Positions 16,202 through 23,696 of a DNA stretch of 64,000 nt are shown one piece after another. Position 1 is the first letter of the stretch. Each line of letters opens with the position of its first letter. A program made the translations under genes and the position numbers. Location of the stretch: assembly GCA_030591525.1 (NCBI GenBank), contig JAUVAV010000007.1, forward strand, positions 23,198 through 87,197. The letters are read 5' to 3'. The notes under the pieces were generated by a model. The model worked only from the letters and a program-made list of their open reading frames with translations, ran no database searches and had not been told where the DNA came from. Source of the stretch: a candidate division FCPU426 bacterium. GTDB lineage: Bacteria; Oederibacteriota; JAAXVQ01; JAUVAV01.

Positions 16202-18606
16202 GCTTCCTCCCTGGCATCTCCGGACTGGATTCCCGCTTCTTCCGGCTGGACCAATACCCGGCGGGGACGGCTTCCTTCCGGCGGTCCGACAACTCCATTT
16301 TCTTCCATCTTATCCAGCAGGCGGGCGGCCCGGGAATAACCTACCTTAAGCCGGCGCTGCAGCATAGAGGTACTGGCCTGTTTGGCGCGTACTACCCAGG
16401 CCACGGCCTGTTCATAAAGATCATCCTCCGTTGCTCCGCCTTCCAGGCCGATGCTGCCCGTTTTCAGCCTGGCACTGGAAAATTCCGGATCAAAGACCGG
16501 GGTCCCTTGTTTTCTCCAAAAATCCGCAATCCTATCAACCTCAGCCGTAGTGACAAAAACTCCCTGGACCCGCAGCGGCTTGCCGGCCGAAGCCGGAGCA
16601 TACAGCATATCTCCGCGGCCCAGCAAGGCATCCGCGCCATTGGCATCAAGGATGGTTCGGGAGTCCACCTTGGAGGAAACTTGAAAAGCTATGCGCGACG
16701 GAAAATTAGCTTTGATTACGCCGGTAATTACATCGACCGAGGGACGCTGAGTAGCCAATACCATATGTATGCCCACTCCCCGGGCCATTTGCGCCAAACG
16801 GGTAATCGTGCTTTCGACTTCATTGGCTGACACCAGCATCAAATCCGCAAGTTCATCGATAAATACTATGATATAAGGCATATGCGAAGGCGCCGGCCCT
16901 AAGGCCGCGCATTCTTCCGGTTCCATAGTTTGGCGTTCCGCCGCCTCGGCCGCTACTTGCCGGTTATAATCAACAATGCTTCGAACCCCCATGGCGGCGA
17001 AAAGCTTGTAGCGTTCCTCCATTTCCCGGACCAAAAGCTTCAAGGCCATGGCCGCTTCCCGGCTGTCGGTAATCACCGGACTCTTCAAATGCGGAATGCC
17101 GTTGTAATTGGTTAATTCCACCCGCTTGGGATCAATCATAAGAAATTTTACCTGCTCCGGCGTGGCCCGATAGAGCAAACTACTGATAATGGCATTAATA
17201 CACGCGCTCTTGCCTGAACCGGTAGCGCCGGCGATAAGCAGATGGGGCATGCTCTCAAGCTGCGCCAGGATCTGCCGGCCTCCGATGTCTTTTCCGACCG
17301 CAAAGGTTAAAATCGAATCGGAAGCAGTGAATCCTTCAATAGCCAGCATTTCCTTTAAAACCACCACCTGCTTCTGCTGATTGGGAATTTCAATCCCCAC
17401 CGCGCCCTTGCCCGGTATAGGCGCCTCAATGCGCACATGCTCGGCACGCATAGCCAGGGCTATATCATCTCCCAAAGAAATGATCCGGTTGACTTTTACG
17501 CCCGGAGAAGGCTGCAGTTCATACCGCGTAACCACCGGCCCGGGACAAACTTCCACCACTCGGGCCTCCACTCCAAACTGACTTAGGGCTTGCTCCAGCG
17601 TCCGGCTCATGTTTTGGAAATATTCATCCGAAATCGCAGAATTCTCTTGGGGAGCGTTGAGCATTTCCAAACCCGGCAGGGAGTAATTTTTATTTTCCCG
17701 GCAGCATGAATCGGTCTTTTCCACGGACAGGAAATTTGACATATCGGCTTCAGCCTTGGCCGCCCTGATTTTAATCGGCGGACGTTCCTCTGTCCTGCTG
17801 TCAGCCTGCTCGCTGCCCGGTGAAAGACGGCCGGCTCTAACCGGGCTTGAGGAGGAAGCTCGATTAGTATCCGGCGATGAGCAAGATTTCCGGCGGCCGG
17901 CATAATCAAATTGAGACCGCGAAGCTTGACGGGTTTTTTTCATCACGTCGCGCATATAACCTATCCCGCGCCGCAATACTTTAACCAGATAAGGCTCTGC
18001 TTCCAACAGGTAAAGAGAGATCACCAATATGGTTCCGCAGATAATGTAAGCTCCCACCGTGGAGAATACGGTAACCGTCAGGCTTTCCAGGCGGTCGGCT
18101 ATCAATCCCCCGGCCGGTATAGAAATCTCACCCCACACTCTGAAAATCTTGGGAAGGCTTTTCCAAAAAACCCCGGCGCCTTCCCAGGTATAAAATTGTT
18201 TAACCATGGCCAGGTGAATAGTCCGGGCATGGATTAGTTCTACCAATATCCCCAAAGCCAAGACCGCTAGTATCAAACCCAGCATTTTAAAGGGCGCTCT
18301 TTCAATCCGGCTGGCTTTAAATACCAGGAATCCATAAACCAGGGTTCCCGCCGGCAGCAGGTAAATCAATACGCCCATCAAGGCAAAACCTATTCTAAAC
18401 ATAATTTCGCCGCTGGGACCTAAAGCATTCTGCCCGGCGGAGTGCGGCCAAATGGCAACGAGCAGTAGAAGGCTCAGCGCCCACCAGGCAATAGCTTTAA
18501 TCTCATTGCGGCGCCGGCCGGAAAATATTTCCCGCAGGGTAATCCGGCCGGACACGTTTTGTTTCGCTTGCTTTTTTTTTCTGATACGTGCAAATAGAAC
18601 CCGCAT
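16198..18606 (-). CDS. ftsK: DNA translocase FtsK/SpoIIIE
   Basis: An 802-residue translocase. Four hydrophobic segments in the first 190 residues anchor it in the membrane, a variable Ser/Arg-rich linker follows, and the RecA-like motor has Walker A GATGSGKSACINAI, LMIDPKRVELTNY and Walker B IIVFIDELADLM. A C-terminal winged-helix gamma domain (SMLQRRLKVGYSRAARLLDKME) recognises polar DNA sequences. It pumps chromosomal DNA through the division septum. The linker is shorter than in E. coli FtsK, closer to SpoIIIE. It overlaps lolA and follows RNase J by only 9 bases. Confidence 0.96.
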   Translation of the reverse strand: MRVLFARIRKKKQAKQNVSGRITLREIFSGRRRNEIKAIAWWALSLLLLVAIWPHSAGQNALGPSGEIMFRIGFALMGVLIYLLPAGTLVYGFLVFKASRIERAPFKMLGLILAVLALGILVELIHARTIHLAMVKQFYTWEGAGVFWKSLPKIFRVWGEISIPAGGLIADRLESLTVTVFSTVGAYIICGTILVISLYLLEAEPYLVKVLRRGIGYMRDVMKKTRQASRSQFDYAGRRKSCSSPDTNRASSSSPVRAGRLSPGSEQADSRTEERPPIKIRAAKAEADMSNFLSVEKTDSCCRENKNYSLPGLEMLNAPQENSAISDEYFQNMSRTLEQALSQFGVEARVVEVCPGPVVTRYELQPSPGVKVNRIISLGDDIALAMRAEHVRIEAPIPGKGAVGIEIPNQQKQVVVLKEMLAIEGFTASDSILTFAVGKDIGGRQILAQLESMPHLLIAGATGSGKSACINAIISSLLYRATPEQVKFLMIDPKRVELTNYNGIPHLKSPVITDSREAAMALKLLVREMEERYKLFAAMGVRSIVDYNRQVAAEAAERQTMEPEECAALGPAPSHMPYIIVFIDELADLMLVSANEVESTITRLAQMARGVGIHMVLATQRPSVDVITGVIKANFPSRIAFQVSSKVDSRTILDANGADALLGRGDMLYAPASAGKPLRVQGVFVTTAEVDRIADFWRKQGTPVFDPEFSSARLKTGSIGLEGGATEDDLYEQAVAWVVRAKQASTSMLQRRLKVGYSRAARLLDKMEENGVVGPPEGSRPRRVLVQPEEAGIQSGDAREEA

Positions 18607-18615
18607 AATAAATAT

Positions 18616-20280
18616 TTAGACCTCCATAATGACCGGAATGATCATGGGAAAGCGCATTATTTCTTTCTTAAAGTATCTTTTTAAAGCACTGCGCACCTGA
18701 TCCTGCAGCACCGGAATATCCAAAATACCTTCCATGGTTTCCTGGCTAAGCACTTCCTGCAAGATCGTCACTGCTCCCTCGGTCAGGCGCGCCGTCTCAT
18801 GTCCGTCCGCAATGCCACGCGTGATCAAGTCCGGTCCGGACAACAAGGCTCCGGTCTGCCGGTTCAGACCCAGTATTGCCACCACCATGCCGTCCTCTGA
18901 CAGATGCTGGCGATCCCGAAGGACTATGTGACCAACATCGCCTACGCTTTTGCCATCCACCAGAACATTTCCGGCGCTCACCTTTCCAGCCCGTCGCAAA
19001 GTTTCACGGGTTAGCTCCGCCCGGTCGCCGTTTTCCAGAATTAATATCTTATCTTCCGGCATTCCCAGTTCACGTGCCAGTTCGGCGTGATGATAGAGAT
19101 GGCGGGTTTCTCCATGGATCGGAATAAAATGCCGGGGACGAATAATATTATGCATGATTTTCAGTTCTTCCCGCGCGGCGTGCCCGGAAACATGAATTTC
19201 ACTTACCCGCTCATAATGCACCCGGCAGCCTAAACGAAATAAACGGTTGATCATGTTTCCTATACGGCGCTCATTACCGGGTATGGTCCGGGCCGAGATA
19301 ATCACGGTATCCCCGGGCTTAAGTTTCAGGTCCCGGTTCTCACCGACCGCAGCCCGGGCTAACGCCGATTTCGGCTCACCCTGGCTGCCGGTAGTCATTA
19401 CCACGGTTTTCTCGGAAGGAAGTTTTAGCAGATCATTCCAGGTCCGCCAAAGATTTTCAGGAATCTGAAGATAACCCAGTTCCTGCGCCGTACGCATGTT
19501 TTTCACCATACTCCGGCCCAGTACTCCCAAAGAGCGCTGGTAGCGCACCGTAGTATTGGCCACCTGCTGAAAGCGATGGATATTACTGGAAAAACACGCG
19601 ATTACCACCCGTTGCGGAGCGTCCCGGATAATTTCATCAAAAGCCACTCCGACTTCCCGTTCTGAAAGCGTATACCCGGCACGTTCTACATTGGTGGAAT
19701 CCGCCAATAAGATATCCACTCCCCGCCGGCCTAGTTCGCCGAACTTGCCCAGATCAGTGAATTCGTTGTTCAGCGGCGTGGGATCAAGTTTGAAATCACC
19801 GGTATGGACTATCAGTCCTGCGGGCGTGGTTATTCCCAAACCGATCCCATCTACAATGGAATGGGCCACCGGTATGAATTCCAGTTGAAACGGCCCCAAG
19901 GTCAAACTTCCGCCGGCCTTAATTTCATGCAAGGAGACCTCGCCCGGCAGATTATGCTCTTCCAGTTTATTTCGTACCATACCCAGGGTCATCCGCGTCC
20001 CATAAACCGGCACTAATAATTGCCGAAGGACATACGGCAACGCCCCGACATGATCTTCGTGGCCATGCGTGAGAATAATTCCCAATACCCGGTCACGGTT
20101 TTCCAGTAAAAAGGAAATATCCGGGATAATAAAATCAATTCCCGGTTGATCCTCGGTGGGAAAAGTCATGCCTGCATCCACCACCAATATCCGGCCCCCG
20201 CAATCCAGGGCCAGCATATTTTTTCCAATTTCACCAAGTCCGCCTAAGGGAATTAACGCGCAAGTCGTTTCCTCTTTCAA
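18616..20280 (-). CDS. rnj: Ribonuclease J
   Basis: A metallo-beta-lactamase/beta-CASP nuclease of about 555 residues. The catalytic motif LTHGHEDHVGALPYVL is near residue 75; HTGDFKLDP, DSTNVERAGYT, TTGSQGEP, VSGHA and HGETRHL follow in the order of RNase J. It degrades and processes RNA with 5'-exo and endo activity. The open frame starts at TTG 20292, but TTG at 20280 (MKEETTCALIPLGGLGEIG) has GGAG 6 bases upstream. A TATAAT-like -10 at 20322-20327 without a good -35, and a small CGTGAT/ATCACG hairpin at 20301-20316, lie in front. Confidence 0.95.
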   Translation of the reverse strand: MKEETTCALIPLGGLGEIGKNMLALDCGGRILVVDAGMTFPTEDQPGIDFIIPDISFLLENRDRVLGIILTHGHEDHVGALPYVLRQLLVPVYGTRMTLGMVRNKLEEHNLPGEVSLHEIKAGGSLTLGPFQLEFIPVAHSIVDGIGLGITTPAGLIVHTGDFKLDPTPLNNEFTDLGKFGELGRRGVDILLADSTNVERAGYTLSEREVGVAFDEIIRDAPQRVVIACFSSNIHRFQQVANTTVRYQRSLGVLGRSMVKNMRTAQELGYLQIPENLWRTWNDLLKLPSEKTVVMTTGSQGEPKSALARAAVGENRDLKLKPGDTVIISARTIPGNERRIGNMINRLFRLGCRVHYERVSEIHVSGHAAREELKIMHNIIRPRHFIPIHGETRHLYHHAELARELGMPEDKILILENGDRAELTRETLRRAGKVSAGNVLVDGKSVGDVGHIVLRDRQHLSEDGMVVAILGLNRQTGALLSGPDLITRGIADGHETARLTEGAVTILQEVLSQETMEGILDIPVLQDQVRSALKRYFKKEIMRFPMIIPVIMEV

Positions 20281-20360
20281 TCCAATCTCCAATCTTGATT
20301 CGTGATAAAAATCACGTAATAATTATAGCTTCCCCACACGTAAAAATCTGATCACGTGGC

Positions 20361-20409
20361 GTAGGGGCGACGCATGCGTCGCCCCTACAACTGCCGGTGA
20401 TGCCATAAC
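20361..20409. repeat. GTAGGGGCGACGC palindrome (family R1/R2)
   Basis: GTAGGGGCGACGC-AT-GCGTCGCCCCTAC is a perfect palindrome at 20361-20388, followed by AACTGCCGGTGATGCCATAAC, a tail that recurs near 20972 and, altered, after other copies. It lies in the gene-free stretch 20293-20621, which otherwise contains no coding sequence. Confidence 0.75.
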
Positions 20410-20558
20410 AAACATTTAAATATTATTCCGGTAATGGCCGCTAATCATCCATACCAAATCCAAGTTTTGGTATTATATCAAAATGATCATCCAGAAGCCA
20501 AATAAAAAACCCGCCCAACCCAAAATGCTGTCTTGGGCCGAACGGATATTTAACCATA

Positions 20559-20603
20559 AATAAAACAACGTAGAATGTTTTTTTCATTCTACGTTGTTTT
20601 ATT
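20559..20603 (-). terminator. Strong hairpin downstream of the Lys-rich ORF
   Basis: TAAAACAACGTAGAATG (20561-20577) and CATTCTACGTTGTTTTA (20585-20601) form a perfect 17-bp stem, 19 bp counting flanking A-T pairs, with a 7-base homopolymer loop. On the minus strand the stem ends in GTTTTATTTA, so it fits an intrinsic terminator for the small gene at 20622-20696. Confidence 0.7.
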
Positions 20604-20621
20604 AAAACTATTACCGGTTTA

Positions 20622-20696
20622 TTATTTCTTTTTCTTTGCGGTCTTCTTGGCTGCTTTTTTTGTCGCCTTCTTCACAACCTTCTTCTTCGTAGCCAT
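20622..20696 (-). CDS. Tiny Lys-rich, histone H1-like peptide
   Basis: A 24-codon ORF, too short for the ORF track: MATKKKVVKKATKKAAKKTA followed by four Lys. It is made almost only of Lys, Ala, Thr and Val, like the AAKK tails of bacterial histone H1-like proteins. The ATG is preceded by a GGGGGA stretch about 9 bases away, and a strong terminator-like hairpin follows about 20 bases after the stop. Both support a real short gene. DNA or RNA binding is inferred from charge only. It lies in an otherwise repeat-filled gap. Alternatively it is the remnant of a longer H1-like gene. Confidence 0.6.
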   Translation of the reverse strand: MATKKKVVKKATKKAAKKTAKKKK

Positions 20697-20998
20697 TCGT
20701 GTTAATCCCCCTTCTCTATATAGTGGGTACTAAAATAAATCAAATACAATATATAGTTATCAAAATATCTGTTTTTTGTCAACCATAAAAACCGCAGTAA
20801 ATATTTTTTCTGTTTCGTCCTGGAACCGCCGGCAACAGTAGGGGCCGCCTTCCATGCCGGCTCATGAATTTTACGTCGTACGGGCGGGCAGACACGGAAG
20901 TCCGCCCCTACGAAAAACGTCATTATAACAAAGTATGCGAACGCCGAGGCGTTTAATTAAATGCCTCTGCCACTGCCGGTGATGCCATAACGTAAGGC
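20697..20998. repeat. Gene-free region with GTAGGGGC repeats
   Basis: Holds a unit from GTAGGGGCCGCCTTCC to GGAAGTCCGCCCCTAC (20838-20911) and a second piece around 20940-20994 containing GAGGCGTTTAATTAAATGCCTC and the CTGCCGGTGATGCCATAAC tail. AT-rich bases at 20705-20790 could hold the promoter of the Lys-rich ORF. No ORF here looks coding; the listed 73-residue frame reads through the repeats. Confidence 0.6.
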
Positions 20999-22282
20999 TT
21001 ATATGCTGATATCCGGAAACGGTGTTTTGGGCAGGGGGCCGATCATGGCCGAGGTCATGGGAGCTTCCAGGAACAAATCACGGGCCAGGTCGAGAATATC
21101 CTGTTTGGAAATGCGGCCCAGCGCGCGCAGGACAGCGGGGATGCCGGCATGCTTCTGAAGATAATCCTCTTCCTGAAGCATCTGCCACATATGCGATGAC
21201 GAACTCTCCAGGGAAAGTAACAAACCGCCCTGCATTTGCTCACGAACATCATGCCATTCCTGGTCGGTGATCAGACGCGTGGAAATACTTCGTAATTCAT
21301 CGTGAACAATCTGCATGGCGTGTTTAAATTTTCGGGGGTGACAGGCCAGGTATACTCCCGCCGCTCCGGTATCGCGAAAAAAATCCATGAAAGAATAAAT
21401 GGAATAAGCCAGCGCTCTTCGCTCCCGTACCTCGTGAAACAAGCGCGAATTGGTGCCGGCCCCCAGAATGTTCGAGAGCGCCGCGGCTGTCAGCCGCCGT
21501 TTATCTTCATAGGGGAGCCCTTTAAATCCTATGCAGATATGCAATTGTTCAAGACGCCGATGCTCTTTCCGGGACTTAAAGGCCAGGGCCGCAACCGGTG
21601 GGCCGGGCTCGGCCCTCTCTTCTTGCTGAGCCGGCTTTCCGAAATATCGTTTTGCCAGTTTGCTTGCCTCCGCGGGCCGTACATTTCCGGCAATGGCCAG
21701 TATCAGGTTTGGAGGCTGGTAATGGCGCTGCAGATACTTGCGCAAATCGCGGCAGGTCACGTTTTTCAGTCCGGCCCGGGTTCCCAGAATCGGTCGCCCC
21801 AGCGGATGATTGGGCCAGAGGGCTTGGGCAAAACGGTCATGGATTAACTCGTCCGGCGCGTCTTCATACATTCTGATTTCCTCGAGAATAATCCGCTTCT
21901 CTTTTTCCAGGCTGCTGGAATTAAATCGGTAATTGGTTAGCATATCTGAAATTACATCCAGGGCCAGGGAAAGGTAGGAGGCCGGTACCTTGGCATAATA
22001 GGTGGTATTCTCACGGCCGGTACAGGCATCCAGATAACCGCCGACCGCGGTCAGTACCCGCGCGAGTTCGCGCATGCTCCGGCGCCGGGTTCCCTGGAAG
22101 AGCATATGCTCTATAAGATGGCTCCATCCCATTTCCTGCCGGGTTTCATCCCGGGAACCGGTTTTTACGCTCAGCCCAACGGAGACTGAAACCAGGCCGG
22201 GAAGCGGCTGGACCAGCAAGGTAAGTCCATTACTGAATACTTCCCGCTGTATAGGCTCAATCCGGTATTTAAGTGTTTGCAA
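20999..22282 (-). CDS. M16 family zinc metallopeptidase
   Basis: A 427-residue pitrilysin-family peptidase with the inverted zinc motif HLIEH at residues 55-59 and the distal Glu in EEIRMYED about 75 residues later, as expected for M16. Two M16 half-domains are present: the catalytic N-terminal and the inactive C-terminal with YAYSIYSF-type sequence. Related single-chain bacterial enzymes resemble mitochondrial processing peptidase beta. Substrate unknown; no signal peptide is visible, so it is probably cytoplasmic. The start is a TTG overlapping the 3' end of the mutase gene by 14 bases. Confidence 0.92.
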   Translation of the reverse strand: MQTLKYRIEPIQREVFSNGLTLLVQPLPGLVSVSVGLSVKTGSRDETRQEMGWSHLIEHMLFQGTRRRSMRELARVLTAVGGYLDACTGRENTTYYAKVPASYLSLALDVISDMLTNYRFNSSSLEKEKRIILEEIRMYEDAPDELIHDRFAQALWPNHPLGRPILGTRAGLKNVTCRDLRKYLQRHYQPPNLILAIAGNVRPAEASKLAKRYFGKPAQQEERAEPGPPVAALAFKSRKEHRRLEQLHICIGFKGLPYEDKRRLTAAALSNILGAGTNSRLFHEVRERRALAYSIYSFMDFFRDTGAAGVYLACHPRKFKHAMQIVHDELRSISTRLITDQEWHDVREQMQGGLLLSLESSSSHMWQMLQEEDYLQKHAGIPAVLRALGRISKQDILDLARDLFLEAPMTSAMIGPLPKTPFPDISI

Positions 22283-23684
22283 GGAGCCTGCGTCCCTCCC
22301 CGGCTAAACGCCTCAAGCCCTGCCTACTCCTTGCTTCCAGGTATAATCTGGCTACCGGCTCGGTACCTGATAAACGGATAGCCAGCCAGGTACCATCTTG
22401 TAAAAGGTATTTATAACCATCTGTATTGTCTATTGCCACCACCCGGCGCCCGGCTAATTTGTCCGGACGGTATTTATCCAGCCGCCGCCGCAATTTCAGC
22501 CCGGCCCCGGAGTTGGGCAATTGGACATTGACCCGGTCTGTTATTATGGTACCGACCCGTCTATGGATGGACTTCAATATGGCTCCCAGGCTCCGTTTTT
22601 CCCGGGCCACCAGTTCAGCCATTAGTAAGCAAGCTAAAATGCCGTCTTTTTCCGGGATATGATTGGCAATGGTCAGGCCGCCGCTCTCCTCTCCCCCGGC
22701 CAGAAAACCGCCCCTCAGCATACTCTCCCCAATATATTTAAATCCCACCGGCGTAACTTCGACCGGCAGGTTATGCTGCCCGGCCACGGCATCCACCAGA
22801 TGGCTGGTAACCACTGAACGCACCACGCGGCCGCGCCAGCCGCGATGCCGCACCAGTAAATATACGGTCAAAGCCAGAACCTCGTTGGGCGTAATATACG
22901 TTCCATCCGCGTCGATTACGCCAAAGCGGTCCGCGTCTCCGTCCGTGCCCAAGACCAGGCAAGAACCCTGCTTTTTCATAAGCCCTGCGGCTTCCCGCAG
23001 ATGCTCGGCATTCGGTTCCGGGGCGTTCCCGCCAAATAAGGTATCACGCCAATCATGCAATACTTCCACTCGGCAGCCGGCCCGGCGCAAGGCCTCTGCC
23101 AAATATCCCTGTCCGGCGCCGTAAAGAGGATCGGCTATGATTTTTAATTTGGCCCGGCGCAATATTGGCATAGCTGCCAGCTTATCAAGGCGCTTGAAAT
23201 AAGCCGGCTTGGGATCAAAAATAATAATCTTCCCTTGCCTAATTCCCCGGGGCGGCTTGCCGCCCCCCTGCGCCAACCAACGGTTGGCTTCTCTTTCAAT
23301 CGGCTGGACTTCCTCCTTGGTTGCCGGCCCGCCAAAAGCATTCGACCACTTGAATCCCTGATAAACCGCCGGATTGTGACTCGCGGTAAAATTAATACCG
23401 CCCGCCAATCCCAGATTCTGAATGCCCAGTGCCAGGGCCGGAGTAGGCGCCGGGCCTTCCACCAGGTGGACTGTGAGACCCTCTTCGCTGAGTATGACAG
23501 CGGCATGCCGGGAAAATTCCTCGGAAAGGAACCGCGGATCATGCCCGATTAACACCCCGCGGCTTGCCAGCCGCCGGGCTTTTAAGTAACGGGCCACTGC
23601 CCGGGTAACTGCCGTTACTTTACTGAAAGTAAATCCATCCGCAATAATATCACGCCACCCGGAAGTCCCGAATTTAATGCTCAC
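22269..23684 (-). CDS. Phosphoglucomutase/phosphomannomutase
   Basis: A 471-residue alpha-D-phosphohexomutase with all four active-site signatures: the phosphoserine loop FTASHNPAVYQG near residue 98, the metal loop GTDGDADRFGV near 245, the sugar loop GGEESGGLTI near 335 and the phosphate-binding RLSGTEPVARLY near 440. It interconverts hexose 1- and 6-phosphates; specificity cannot be read from sequence. The GTG start has GGAGAG upstream. It lies 12 bases after the pyrophosphorylase/PMM fusion and may supply its mannose 1-phosphate, since the fused PMM domain looks inactive. Confidence 0.93.
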   Translation of the reverse strand: MSIKFGTSGWRDIIADGFTFSKVTAVTRAVARYLKARRLASRGVLIGHDPRFLSEEFSRHAAVILSEEGLTVHLVEGPAPTPALALGIQNLGLAGGINFTASHNPAVYQGFKWSNAFGGPATKEEVQPIEREANRWLAQGGGKPPRGIRQGKIIIFDPKPAYFKRLDKLAAMPILRRAKLKIIADPLYGAGQGYLAEALRRAGCRVEVLHDWRDTLFGGNAPEPNAEHLREAAGLMKKQGSCLVLGTDGDADRFGVIDADGTYITPNEVLALTVYLLVRHRGWRGRVVRSVVTSHLVDAVAGQHNLPVEVTPVGFKYIGESMLRGGFLAGGEESGGLTIANHIPEKDGILACLLMAELVAREKRSLGAILKSIHRRVGTIITDRVNVQLPNSGAGLKLRRRLDKYRPDKLAGRRVVAIDNTDGYKYLLQDGTWLAIRLSGTEPVARLYLEARSRQGLRRLAGEGRRLLANT

Positions 23685-23696
23685 TATTCAACTCTC

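Noticed and set aside
20702-20923. 73-residue minus-strand ORF upstream of the Lys-rich gene
   Set aside because: Runs through GTAGGGGC repeats, with no family resemblance or RBS.
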